A DNA stretch of 35,546 nt from Betaproteobacteria bacterium RIFCSPLOWO2_12_FULL_64_23 (GTDB lineage: Bacteria > Pseudomonadota > Gammaproteobacteria > Burkholderiales > SG8-39): contig MERK01000115.1 of NCBI GenBank assembly GCA_001770575.1, positions 1 to 35,546 of the forward strand. The letters are read 5' to 3'. Positions 16,220-25,110 of this stretch are shown here, piece by piece. The stretch's first letter is position 1; the number at the start of each line of letters is the position of its first letter. The notes under the pieces were generated by a model, which was not told the DNA's origin, ran no database searches, and saw nothing but the letters and a program-made list of their open reading frames with translations. The position numbers and the translations under genes are program-made.

Positions 16220-19200
16220 CTACTCAAGCTCGACCAGCAAATCCTTGGCCATCACGCTAGCCCCGGGCTTGACGAACACCTCGCGCACGACGGCGTCGCG
16301 CTCCGCGCACAGCATAGTTTCCATTTTCATCGCTTCGATAGAGACCAGCGGATCGCCCTGCGCAATGCGCTGGCCCGGTTCCGCGGTTACCGTTACCACC
16401 ATGCCCGGCATCGGTGCCCCGATATGATTGGGATTGTTCTCGTCGATTTTCGGATGCTTCGCTGTTGCAGTGACAATTCCCGCCTTCGCCACGCGGATCA
16501 CCCGCGCCTGGCCATTTAATTCGAAGAACAGCTTGCAGTATCCTTCTTCATCCGGATCCGAGCGGCCTTGCAGCCGGACGAGGAGCGTTTTGCCGCGGTC
16601 GATCTGGACCGCAACTTCCTCGCCGTCGCGCAGGCCGTTGAAAAACACCGGCGTCGGAATCACGCTCACATCCTCGAACACGGCGCGATGTTCGGCGAAT
16701 TCACGGAACTCTTTCGGATACATCAGATAGGAGGCAAGGTCCTGATCGCTTACGTTCCCCTTGATTGCCGCGGCTGCTTCGGCGCGTTCCGCCTCGAGTT
16801 CGACTGCCGGCAGATATTTGCCAGCACGTCCCTGGAGCGGCTTTTCTCCCTTCAGGATCTTGTCCGACAATTGCTTCGGGAAACCATCGGGCGCAAACCC
16901 CATTTCGCCCTTGAACAGGGCCACCACGGAATTCGGAAAGGCGATGGCCTTGTCCGGATTACGCACGTCCTCGGCGCTAAGGCCGTGGGAGACCATGGAT
17001 AGCGCCATGTCGCCGACGACCTTGGACGTGGGCGTCACCTTGATGATGTCGCCAAACAGCAGGTTCACGTCCGCATAGGCCTGTTCCACTTGCGGCCAGC
17101 GGTGATCCAGACCCATTGCCCGGGCCTGTTCGCGCAGATTTGTGTACTGCCCGCCCGGCATCTCGTGCCGGTAAACGCTCTGCGTGCCGGCGCGCATGTC
17201 GGATTCGAACGGCGCATAGTAGCGGCGCACGCCCTCCCAATACTGCGACAGTTGCTGCAGCCGCTCCAGGTTCACGCCCGGCTCGCGCCCGGTATGCGCG
17301 AGCGCAGCGGCGATACCGCCAAGGTTGGGCTGGGAGGTCAGCCCGCTCATTGCGTCCAGCGCCGCGTCCACTATATCCGCGCCCGCTTCGACCGCGGCGA
17401 GCACGCTCGCCGCCGCCACGCCACTGGTGTCGTGGGTATGGAAGTGGATGGGCAGACCGACCTCCTGCTTCAGCACCCGCACCAGTTCACGCGCCGCCGG
17501 CGGCCGGCATACCCCCGCCATGTCCTTGATGCCGAGAATGTGGGTTCCGGCCTTCTCCAGTTCCTTCGCCATATCGACGTAGTACCGGAGCTTGTACTTG
17601 GGTCGCGCGGGATCGAACAGGTCGCCGGTGTAGCAGATCGCCGCTTCAAGAACGGCGCCTGACTCCAGCACTGCATCCATGGCAACGCGCATGTTCTCCA
17701 CCCAGTTGAGCGAATCGAAAATCCGAAACACGTCGATGCCGCCCTTGGCCGCCTGCTGGACAAAGTATTTCACCACGTTGTCGGGGTAATTGGTGTAGCC
17801 CACGGCATTGGAGGCCCGCAGCAGCATCTGCAACAGCAGGTTCGGCATGCACGCGCGCAGCTGCGCCAAACGCTGCCACGGATCTTCCTTGAGGAAGCGT
17901 AGTGCGACGTCGAAAGTCGCCCCGCCCCAGCATTCGATTGAAAACAGTTCCGGCGCCATATGCGTGTAATACGGCGCGATCTCCAGCATGTCGTTGGTAC
18001 GCATGCGCGTGGCGAAAAGCGATTGATGTGCGTCGCGCATCGTGGTATCGGTGAGAAGCACGCGCTCCTGCTGCCTGATCCAGTGCGCGAATTTATGCGG
18101 GCCCAGCTTGATCAGCCGGTCGCGGGTGCCGCCGGGTACCGGCGCGGCGAGATCCCAGTGGGGTTTGTGCGGGTACGCGAGCGGACCATCGTGGGTTTTT
18201 CTGCCTTTCATTTCCGGGTTGCCGTTGATCGTGACCTCGCCAATGAACTGCAACAGCTTGGTGGCGCGATCGCGCCGCGGCTGGAAGCTGAACAGCTCAG
18301 GTGTCTCATCGATAAAGCGTGTTGTACACGCGCCGGAGCGAAATAACGGATGTGCGATTACGTTCTCGAGGAACTGCAGGTTGGTCGAGACGCCGCGCAC
18401 GCGGAATTCCCTTAGCGCGCGGTCCATCCGCGCCGCCGCCTCGCCTGGCGAATGCCCCCATGCGGTGACCTTCACCAACAAGGAGTCGTAGAATGGGGTA
18501 ATGACCGCGCCCGAGTAGGCGGTGCCGCCATCGAGACGCACGCCGAAGCCGGCCGCGCTGCGATAAGCCGTGATACGCCCGTAGTCGGGCGCAAACCCCT
18601 TCTCCGGATCCTCGGTGGTGACGCGGCACTGCACCGCATGCCCGTTCAGGCGAATGTCTTCCTGGCGCGGCAGCAATCCGTCCGGATCGCCGACCGTTGC
18701 CCCCTCGCTGATGCGGATTTGCGCTTTCACGATGTCAACGCCTGTCACTTCCTCAGAAACGGTGTGCTCGACCTGAATGCGCGGATTCACCTCGATGAAG
18801 TAGAACTCCCCGGTATCGGCGTCCACCAGGAACTCGACGGTGCCGGCGTGGGTATACTTCGCTGCGCGCGCGATCTTTAACGCTGCGCCGCAGAAAGCGG
18901 CGCGCCGCTCGTCATCGAGGTAGGGTGCTGGAGCACGCTCGACCACCTTCTGGTGACGCCGCTGCACCGAGCAGTCGCGCTCGAACAGGTGCACGGTGTT
19001 GCCGTGAAGATCGCCCAGCACCTGTACCTCGACGTGGCGTGCACGGCGCACCAGCTTCTCCAGGTAGACTTCGTCGTTGCCAAAGGCCGCCATCGCCTCG
19101 CGCCGGGCAATCTCGATGTGCCCCGGCAAATCCGCAGCGCAATCCACCACCCGCATGCCGCGGCCGCCGCCGCCCCAGCTCGCCTTGAGCATGAGGGGAT

Positions 19201-19675
19201 AACCGACTTGGGCGGCCTGCGCCTGGGCCGCGTTGATGTCGCGCGCAAGCGCGCCCGTCGCGGGCATTACCGGCACGCCCACCGAAATCGCCAGATTGCG
19301 CGCGCTCAGCTTGTCGCCGAGCAGGCGCAACGCCTCGGGACGCGGACCGATGAACGTTATGCCGGCGCTGGCGCAGGCTTCGGCAAAATCCGGGCTTTCC
19401 GAAAGAAAGCCATAGCCGGGGTGGATCGCATCGACCTGCGCTTCCCGCCCGATGCGGATGATGTCCCCGATGTCGAGGTAAGCGGCAACGGGTTTCTTTC
19501 CCCGGCCCACTAGATAGGCTTCGTCTGCCTTCGACCGGTGCAGGGCGAAGCGGTCTTCGGCCGAGTGGATGGCGACAGTGCGAATCCCCATCTCGGCGGC
19601 CGCGCGCATGACGCGAATCGCAATCTCGCTGCGATTGGCGACGAGGATGCTGCGGATCGGGCGCTGGTGTTTCAT
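16220..19675 (-). CDS. pyc: Pyruvate carboxylase, single-chain
   Basis: The 1151-residue biotin enzyme is within the normal size range of about 1140-1180. Domain order is biotin carboxylase (ATP loop KASWGGGGRGM, then EVNPRIQVEHTVSEEVTG), carboxyltransferase (LLTDTTMRDAHQSLFATRMRT, FHTHDTSG), the pyruvate carboxylase central/allosteric domain, and a C-terminal biotinyl domain with EAMKMET (Lys near residue 1117). It makes oxaloacetate from pyruvate and bicarbonate. It lies 27 bp after the GntR gene, so it is probably co-regulated with the aromatic genes, which is an unusual location for an anaplerotic enzyme. Confidence 0.95.
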   Translation of the reverse strand: MKHQRPIRSILVANRSEIAIRVMRAAAEMGIRTVAIHSAEDRFALHRSKADEAYLVGRGKKPVAAYLDIGDIIRIGREAQVDAIHPGYGFLSESPDFAEACASAGITFIGPRPEALRLLGDKLSARNLAISVGVPVMPATGALARDINAAQAQAAQVGYPLMLKASWGGGGRGMRVVDCAADLPGHIEIARREAMAAFGNDEVYLEKLVRRARHVEVQVLGDLHGNTVHLFERDCSVQRRHQKVVERAPAPYLDDERRAAFCGAALKIARAAKYTHAGTVEFLVDADTGEFYFIEVNPRIQVEHTVSEEVTGVDIVKAQIRISEGATVGDPDGLLPRQEDIRLNGHAVQCRVTTEDPEKGFAPDYGRITAYRSAAGFGVRLDGGTAYSGAVITPFYDSLLVKVTAWGHSPGEAAARMDRALREFRVRGVSTNLQFLENVIAHPLFRSGACTTRFIDETPELFSFQPRRDRATKLLQFIGEVTINGNPEMKGRKTHDGPLAYPHKPHWDLAAPVPGGTRDRLIKLGPHKFAHWIRQQERVLLTDTTMRDAHQSLFATRMRTNDMLEIAPYYTHMAPELFSIECWGGATFDVALRFLKEDPWQRLAQLRACMPNLLLQMLLRASNAVGYTNYPDNVVKYFVQQAAKGGIDVFRIFDSLNWVENMRVAMDAVLESGAVLEAAICYTGDLFDPARPKYKLRYYVDMAKELEKAGTHILGIKDMAGVCRPPAARELVRVLKQEVGLPIHFHTHDTSGVAAASVLAAVEAGADIVDAALDAMSGLTSQPNLGGIAAALAHTGREPGVNLERLQQLSQYWEGVRRYYAPFESDMRAGTQSVYRHEMPGGQYTNLREQARAMGLDHRWPQVEQAYADVNLLFGDIIKVTPTSKVVGDMALSMVSHGLSAEDVRNPDKAIAFPNSVVALFKGEMGFAPDGFPKQLSDKILKGEKPLQGRAGKYLPAVELEAERAEAAAAIKGNVSDQDLASYLMYPKEFREFAEHRAVFEDVSVIPTPVFFNGLRDGEEVAVQIDRGKTLLVRLQGRSDPDEEGYCKLFFELNGQARVIRVAKAGIVTATAKHPKIDENNPNHIGAPMPGMVVTVTAEPGQRIAQGDPLVSIEAMKMETMLCAERDAVVREVFVKPGASVMAKDLLVELE

Positions 19676-19702
19676 TGTCTGACACTATAACAGTGCACCG
19701 CG

Positions 19703-20467
19703 TCACTTCTGTTCGGGCTTGCGCGCGTTGCTCAATTTGACGCGGTCCTGATTCAACGCGCCTCCCCAATAGATTTCCGCACGCTTCATATGCTTTAGGA
19801 TCAGCGCGCAGGCGCGCTTGCTGTTGCGCGAAGCGATGGCTTCGGTTATGGCGATATGCTCGCGTTGCGACTGGCGGCAGTGCAGAGGGTTCGAGAAATA
19901 GGCGCGACGCCGAAGGCGGGAAAACCAATAGAAGGAGTTCAGAACCCTGGCGTAGATGTCGTTTTGCGTAGCTGCCGCCAGCGCCAAGTGGAATGCATGG
20001 TCCTGCTCTTCTATGCCCTTGTCATTGGCGATTTCCACCTCCGTTTCTGCGAGGATCCGGCGGATCTGGTGCAAATCCTCCTTTGTTCGCCTGCGACAGG
20101 CGAGATCGACAGCCTTCAGTTCGAGCGCGGTACGCACCTCCATCGATTGCCGGATTTCCACCGGCTTCACCGCTACGCCGGTATTGGCCTGAAGTACCAG
20201 GGCGTCGAAGCTGTAATCGGTGGCGCGCACGCGCAGGTAGATGCCGGAATTGGAGCGGACTTCAACCACCCGCAACGAATCCAGAACGGCCAGGGCCTCG
20301 CGCACCGAGCCCCGGCTGGTACGCAGCAATTCGGCGAGCTCGCGTTCCGATGGCAGGCGTGTCCCCGGCTTCAGATTGGCGAAATCTATATACGAGAGCA
20401 AACGAGCCACAGTGCTGGTGTCGGACGCCGGGTCCGCAACGCTCGTGCGCTTCATCGGGTTCTTCAT
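19703..20467 (-). CDS. FadR/FCD-type GntR transcriptional regulator
   Basis: The 254-residue protein has an N-terminal winged helix-turn-helix (about 15-80: GTRLPSERELAELLRTSRGS, then VREALAVLDSLRVVEVR) and a C-terminal FCD ligand domain. The metal-binding residues typical of FCD are visible: the Asp and His of DHAFH, the His of REHIAI and the His of LKHMKRAE. It probably represses its own operon and the divergent benzoyl-CoA reductase operon through the two TGGTAGGACCA sites upstream; the effector would be an acid or CoA ester (inference). ATG 20467 follows GAAGGAAC; a second in-frame ATG is at 20455. Confidence 0.9.
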   Translation of the reverse strand: MKNPMKRTSVADPASDTSTVARLLSYIDFANLKPGTRLPSERELAELLRTSRGSVREALAVLDSLRVVEVRSNSGIYLRVRATDYSFDALVLQANTGVAVKPVEIRQSMEVRTALELKAVDLACRRRTKEDLHQIRRILAETEVEIANDKGIEEQDHAFHLALAAATQNDIYARVLNSFYWFSRLRRRAYFSNPLHCRQSQREHIAITEAIASRNSKRACALILKHMKRAEIYWGGALNQDRVKLSNARKPEQK

Positions 20468-20587
20468 CGATGTTCCTTCGGGACCGTCGGTCACGCCAAC
20501 GCCGGCAAACGCCATCGCCAATTGCAGCCGGCCGGGCCCTACAGCGGGCGGAGGTAACCATAGCACATTTGCCGTCGCCGGAAAAGC

Positions 20588-20598
20588 TGGTAGGACCA
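20588..20598. promoter_or_regulatory. FadR/GntR-type operator candidate O3
   Basis: TGGTAGGACCA fits the TGGTnnnACCA dyad. It lies in the divergent region between the GntR regulator and the benzoyl-CoA reductase operon, exactly 20 bp (about two helical turns) from an identical site. Two dimers could bind the same face of the DNA. Confidence 0.7.
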
Positions 20599-20607
20599 AT
20601 AATGAAC

Positions 20608-20618
20608 TGGTAGGACCA
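20608..20618. promoter_or_regulatory. FadR/GntR-type operator candidate O4
   Basis: This is the second TGGTAGGACCA, identical to the site at 20588. It ends 15 bp before the -35 box of the benzoyl-CoA reductase promoter. That upstream placement could serve activation of this operon as well as repression of the divergent one. Confidence 0.7.
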
Positions 20619-20633
20619 AATGCCAGGAATTCC

Positions 20634-20662
20634 TTGACATTCGCGCAAAGCGCTCATAACCT
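20634..20662 (+). promoter_or_regulatory. Promoter of the benzoyl-CoA reductase operon
   Basis: The -35 TTGACA is a perfect match (20634-20639) and the -10 candidate is TAACCT (20657-20662) after a 17-bp spacer. The leader to the first ATG would be about 100 nt. Confidence 0.6.
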
Positions 20663-20767
20663 ACGTGCCAAGGCCGCTTCCGAACCGGCGGTGCGGCGCA
20701 AGTGCCGCGCAGCGGGACGGCGCGATTGCGCAAGCGGCACGAAATGGACTATTGGAGGCGAGGATAA

Positions 20768-21928
20768 ATGGCTACCATCGACGAAATTGTGCAGCGTTGC
20801 CAGGACCAGGTAGGGGACCTTGCGTTCGGCTATGTGCGGGACTGGAAAAAGCGCAACCCGCAGGGGAAGGTGATGGGCTATTTTCCCGTGTATTTTCCGG
20901 CCGAAATCGCCCATGCCGGCGGGATTCTCCCGGTCGCCATACTTGGCGGGGGCAACAGGATAAAGCTCAAGCAGGCCGATGCACACATGTATTCCTTCAT
21001 GTGTTCGATCTGCAAGTCGACGGTGGAGCTGGGGCTGAGCGGGCGTCTGGCGTTTCTCGACCTGTTCGTCGGCAGCCCGATTTGTGACGCGGCCCGCCAT
21101 ATGCCGAACCTGATGCAACGCAATGTCCCGGGCTTGACCATCGATTTGCTCTATTACCCCGGTAACCTGAGGACCGAACTGGCGATTCCCTATCTACACC
21201 GGGAGTTCAACCGGATACGCCAGCTGCTGGAATCGGTGGCAGGGCATGCGATCGACGATGAGGTGATCCGGCGCAGCGTGTGCCTCTATAACGAAAGCCG
21301 CCGTCTAGTGCGCGAGATCTACGCGATTCGCCGCGATTCGCCCTGGCTCATTCTGGCGTCCGAGTGCTATTTGCTGGTTCGCGCCGGCACCTTCATGCCG
21401 GTGGAGGAGCACATCGACCTGCTGCGGGAGGTCCTGGCGCAGATACCCGATCGCCACGCGCGCCCGATCGACAAGATCCGCGTCGTCTACGAAGGGGCGT
21501 TCTGCGAACAGCCGCCGGTCGAGTTTATCCAGGCGCTGGAAGAGGTGTGCTACGTCGTCGATGACGATTTCCTGCTCGGATCCCGCCTGATCAGGGAGGA
21601 CGTGCCCGAGGACGGAGATCCATTGCTGAATCTGGCCTGCAGCTACCGCGACCGGTCGCATTGCAGCTCGGTGCAGCACGACCTGCGCCGGTTGAAGTCA
21701 GATGACCTGCTCGCGAAATGCCGCAGCGCCGAGGCCCAGGCGGTGATCCTGAGCCCGGCAAAATTCTGCGAACCCGGGCTCGACGATCAGGTCCATCACC
21801 TGAAACGCTTTGACCGGGAGGGCATTCCGTCGCTGCAGATGGAATTTCAGGAGCGCATGAAGGATTTTGACGGTGTGCGCACGCAGACTGAAACCTTCGC
21901 CGAAGCGATCCAATTCTACGCAAATTGA
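20768..21928 (+). CDS. bcrC: Benzoyl-CoA reductase subunit C-like protein (BcrC/BzdN)
   Basis: The 386-residue protein belongs to the 2-hydroxyglutaryl-CoA dehydratase D / benzoyl-CoA reductase family. Cysteines that can bind a [4Fe-4S] cluster are seen at C79 and C82 (SFMCSICKS) and C106 (GSPICDAAR). With the next gene it would form the catalytic heterodimer that reduces the aromatic ring of a benzoyl-CoA-type ester by two electrons. ATG 20768 follows GGAGGCGAGGATAA. It is the first gene of a four-gene operon. A 2-hydroxyacyl-CoA dehydratase is the main alternative, but the two ATPase subunits downstream favour benzoyl-CoA reductase. Confidence 0.88.
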   Translation: MATIDEIVQRCQDQVGDLAFGYVRDWKKRNPQGKVMGYFPVYFPAEIAHAGGILPVAILGGGNRIKLKQADAHMYSFMCSICKSTVELGLSGRLAFLDLFVGSPICDAARHMPNLMQRNVPGLTIDLLYYPGNLRTELAIPYLHREFNRIRQLLESVAGHAIDDEVIRRSVCLYNESRRLVREIYAIRRDSPWLILASECYLLVRAGTFMPVEEHIDLLREVLAQIPDRHARPIDKIRVVYEGAFCEQPPVEFIQALEEVCYVVDDDFLLGSRLIREDVPEDGDPLLNLACSYRDRSHCSSVQHDLRRLKSDDLLAKCRSAEAQAVILSPAKFCEPGLDDQVHHLKRFDREGIPSLQMEFQERMKDFDGVRTQTETFAEAIQFYAN

Positions 21929-22001
21929 AACAGCCGGCGCCGCCGAAACGGAGACCGGGCGGGTGAGCGTCGATGGAAATTCAGATCAAAGGAGCAGGAA
22001 C

Positions 22002-23348
22002 ATGAGCGAGCAGACGGCAGCGCAGGTCGCGGTGAACGGTGCGCAACCGAGCGCAATGCGCGCCAAGGCGAAGACGCTGGTGAAGAACGCGTTCGGCGAG
22101 GCATGGAAGGCGAAGGAGGCAGGAAGGAAGATTTGCTATTGCTTTGTTCTCGGCCCTGCGGAGCTGCTGCGCTGCTTCGACATGTACCTGATCTACCCCG
22201 AGATCAGCAGCGCGCAGATGGCCGCGAAGAAGACCTCCCTGCCTTACATTCAGAAGGCGGAGGACTATGGCTATTCCGCCGACACCTGCTCCTACGTGAC
22301 TGCGGATGTCGGCCTGTATTTGAGCGGCAACCAGCACCCGCTGGGCCATGTTCCGCCCCCGGATCTCGTCATTAACGATACGCTGTGTAATACGTATTAC
22401 AAATGGACCGAGGTCATCCACGACTTCTGGAAATGCCCGGTGTTCTCCATCGATCACCCGGTGCGCCTGAAACGGGACGAGAAGTACCCTTACGACATCG
22501 AGGAAACCTACCAGCAGGACAAGCAATACGTGGTGAAGCAGCTGCTGGAACTGATCGCAGAGTGCGAGAAGCTGACCGGAATCAAATTCGATCCGGAAAG
22601 GTTTCGGAAGAATCTCGAATTCGGCAACCAAATGAGCGCGCTCTGGTGCGAAATCATCGATAAGACGCGAAATGCACCGACGCCTTTCGACGCGGTGCTC
22701 GATGGCTATGGCTATATCGCCGGCATGAACACGCACAAGGGAACGGCAGAGGGCGTCGCTTATCTCGAAGCGGTCAAGACCGAACTCGACCAGCGCATCG
22801 TCAAGGGAACCGGCGCGGTGGCCGAAGAGCGCTTTCGGCTGCTCTGGATGAGTGCGCCTTGTTATCCCTACTTTCGCAAAATTCCCGAAATGTTTCACCA
22901 GCGGGGGGCGACATTCGTCTACACGCCGCAATTCATGCAGGGCACCCGAGGCACTTATCGCTCGAAAATGTACGACCTGGAGCGGCCGCTTGAGAGCTAT
23001 GCCGAAAGCATGCTCGACTATTTCCATGGACGCAATCCGAGGCAGGCACCGCAGTGGTCCATGGGATGGTGGGGGGGCAAAGACGATATCCGTAACCACC
23101 TGGACCTCATGCGTCGCTTCAATGCCGACGGCATCGTATTTCACGCGATCAAGAGCTGCCGGCTGAATTCCGGCGGGTTCGCCGATCTGCGCGAGCACCT
23201 GAGCCGCGAGGGCGTGCCGATTCTGATGCTGGAGTCGGACATCGCCGATCCGCGCTTCTTCTCCGAGGCCCAGGTGAAGAACCGCATCGAGGCCTTCATG
23301 GAAGGGTTGGAAGAAAGGAAATACTACCGTGCGCGCGCCGCCGTCTGA
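22002..23348 (+). CDS. bcrB: Benzoyl-CoA reductase subunit B-like protein (BcrB/BzdO)
   Basis: The 448-residue paralogue of the preceding subunit is the larger partner, as in known class I benzoyl-CoA reductases. Candidate cluster cysteines are C96 (SADTCSYVTAD) and C129 (NDTLCNTYYKW). GWWGGKDDIRNHLDLM and IKSCRLNSGG lie in the C-terminal half. It would bind the aromatic CoA ester together with subunit C in the cytoplasm. ATG 22002 follows AAAGGAGCAGGAAC; it is 73 bp after the previous gene. Confidence 0.88.
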   Translation: MSEQTAAQVAVNGAQPSAMRAKAKTLVKNAFGEAWKAKEAGRKICYCFVLGPAELLRCFDMYLIYPEISSAQMAAKKTSLPYIQKAEDYGYSADTCSYVTADVGLYLSGNQHPLGHVPPPDLVINDTLCNTYYKWTEVIHDFWKCPVFSIDHPVRLKRDEKYPYDIEETYQQDKQYVVKQLLELIAECEKLTGIKFDPERFRKNLEFGNQMSALWCEIIDKTRNAPTPFDAVLDGYGYIAGMNTHKGTAEGVAYLEAVKTELDQRIVKGTGAVAEERFRLLWMSAPCYPYFRKIPEMFHQRGATFVYTPQFMQGTRGTYRSKMYDLERPLESYAESMLDYFHGRNPRQAPQWSMGWWGGKDDIRNHLDLMRRFNADGIVFHAIKSCRLNSGGFADLREHLSREGVPILMLESDIADPRFFSEAQVKNRIEAFMEGLEERKYYRARAAV

Positions 23349-23400
23349 ATTGGGCGCAATTGCGCTGGATGTTTCGACAAGTACCGACTAGGAGAGAGCA

Positions 23401-24192
23401 ATGACTATGTATGCAGCCGGCGTTGACGCCGGTTCGACTCAGACGAAGGGCATCATATTTGACGATCAGATGCGCATCGTCGGGCGCGGCCTGGTCGATA
23501 CGGGCGCCAACACCACCAAGGCGTCCGAGCGCGCCTTTCAGGCTGCCGTGCGCGGCGCCGGTATAGACCCCGGGGACGTCAAATATACGGTAGGCACTGG
23601 ATACGGCCGCTACAAGATAACCTTTGGCGACACGCAGATAACGGAAATAACCTGCCATGCCAAGGGAGCGCATTTTATCTTTCCCAAGACCCGCACCGTG
23701 GTCGACATCGGCGGGCAGGATACCAAGGGGATCAGGGTGGGCCAGGACGGCGAAGTGGCTGATTTCGTAATGAACGACAAGTGTGCCGCGGGCACCGGGC
23801 GCTTTCTCGGGGTTGCGGCGCAGGTGCTGGAACTCTCGCTTGACGATCTGGGCCCCATTTCCTTGAAAGCGCAAAGGCCGGTCGACATCAGCAGCACCTG
23901 CACCGTGTTCGCCGAAACCGAGATTCTTTCCTACCTCGCGCAAAAGAAGAAGCTCGAAGACATCCTGATGGGCATGCACAAGGCGATCGCGGCACGGACC
24001 GTTTCCCTGCTGCAACGGGTGGGCATGAACGAGGAGCTGACCTTTACTGGAGGCGTTTCGCGCAACGCGGGCATGGTGGTGGCGCTGCAGGAGGCGTTTG
24101 AAATGCCGCTCAACGTGAGCGAGGAATCGCAATATATAGGTGCCATCGGCGCAGCCATCTTCGCGCTGGAGCGCGCGGCGGTAGCTGCGTGA
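23401..24192 (+). CDS. Benzoyl-CoA reductase ATPase/electron-activating subunit (BcrA/BadF/BzdQ family), first copy
   Basis: The 263-residue ASKHA-fold ATPase has phosphate-binding VDAGSTQTKG (about 8-17), a second loop VDIGGQDTKG (101-110) and the adenosine motif FTGGVSRNAG. Cluster cysteines are C128 (NDKCAAGTG) and C167 (SSTCTVFAE), which in this family hold one [4Fe-4S] between the two ATPase subunits. It uses ATP hydrolysis to drive low-potential electrons into the reductase. At 263 residues it matches the short ATPases of the Azoarcus-type enzyme, not the longer Thauera BcrA. Whether it equals BzdP or BzdQ cannot be decided here. Confidence 0.87.
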   Translation: MTMYAAGVDAGSTQTKGIIFDDQMRIVGRGLVDTGANTTKASERAFQAAVRGAGIDPGDVKYTVGTGYGRYKITFGDTQITEITCHAKGAHFIFPKTRTVVDIGGQDTKGIRVGQDGEVADFVMNDKCAAGTGRFLGVAAQVLELSLDDLGPISLKAQRPVDISSTCTVFAETEILSYLAQKKKLEDILMGMHKAIAARTVSLLQRVGMNEELTFTGGVSRNAGMVVALQEAFEMPLNVSEESQYIGAIGAAIFALERAAVAA

Positions 24193-24227
24193 ACGCGATC
24201 GGAAAGGAAAAATTGAGGAGTCTGAGC

Positions 24228-25064
24228 ATGACCATTACAGCAGGCATCGATCTCGGAACCAGTTCCACCAAGGCGGTCCTCGTGAATGAGCGCCGCGAGA
24301 TCCTGGGCAAATCGATCAGGCGCACGGGTTCGAACCTGGAACTGGCCGCGGAGAAGACCTATCAGCAGGCGTTGGCGCAGGCCGGGATAACGGCAGGGGA
24401 CGTCGACTATGTGGCGAGCACCGGTTTTGGGCGGTCTACCGTGCCGTTTCGCGACATCCAGATGACGGATCTGACGGCGCACGGGCAGGGCGCGCGCGTG
24501 CTGTTCCCGGGGACGCGCAGCGTCATGGATATCGGCGCCCAGAGCACCCGGGCCATGCGCATTGAACCCACGGGACAGGTAAAGCTTCTGCGCATGAACG
24601 ATAAATGCGCGGCCGGCGCGGGGACTTTCCTCGTACGCGTGGCGAAGTACCTGGAACTGACGGTGGAGGACATCGGCGCGCTCGCGCTAAAGTCTACGCA
24701 GCCGCAAATGATTAGCTCCGTGTGCGCCGTATTGGCTGAATCCGAAATTATCAACCACGTCACTGCCGGCAAGCAGCTCGAAGATATCCTGAAGGGCGCG
24801 ATGCTTTCGATCGCTTCGCGGGCGCAGGCGCTACTCAAGCGCATCGGTTTGGAGCAGGAGGTGACGCTCACCGGCGGCATCGGCCTGAACGCAGGCATGC
24901 TGCAGGCACTGGAGGAATCGATGAAGCAGAAGATCAATTACCATGCGGAGCTGGGTGCATATACTGGCGCACTAGGAGCGGCGATCCTGGCCCAGGTGCG
25001 CTTGCGCAGGCTGCGTGGCGGCGCTGATGTCGAGCGAACCTCAGCGCTAGCGGCCGCGGCGTAG
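24228..25064 (+). CDS. Benzoyl-CoA reductase ATPase/electron-activating subunit, second copy
   Basis: This is a 278-residue paralogue of the preceding ATPase, with IDLGTSSTKAV (about 7-17), cluster cysteines C127 (NDKCAAGAG) and C166 (SSVCAVLAE) and LTGGIGLNAG. The second phosphate loop is altered, reading DIGAQSTRAM where the first copy has DIGGQDTKGI, so the two subunits may differ in ATP use. A pair of such ATPases is the hallmark that separates class I benzoyl-CoA reductases from 2-hydroxyacyl-CoA dehydratases, which use one. ATG 24228 follows GAGGAGTCTGAGC; a GTG at 24189 overlapping the previous stop is an alternative. Confidence 0.87.
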   Translation: MTITAGIDLGTSSTKAVLVNERREILGKSIRRTGSNLELAAEKTYQQALAQAGITAGDVDYVASTGFGRSTVPFRDIQMTDLTAHGQGARVLFPGTRSVMDIGAQSTRAMRIEPTGQVKLLRMNDKCAAGAGTFLVRVAKYLELTVEDIGALALKSTQPQMISSVCAVLAESEIINHVTAGKQLEDILKGAMLSIASRAQALLKRIGLEQEVTLTGGIGLNAGMLQALEESMKQKINYHAELGAYTGALGAAILAQVRLRRLRGGADVERTSALAAAA

Positions 25065-25110
25065 GCTTGCCGAAGAGGCACCTGCGGGTCGCGCCGCAGC
25101 ATGCCTCGGT

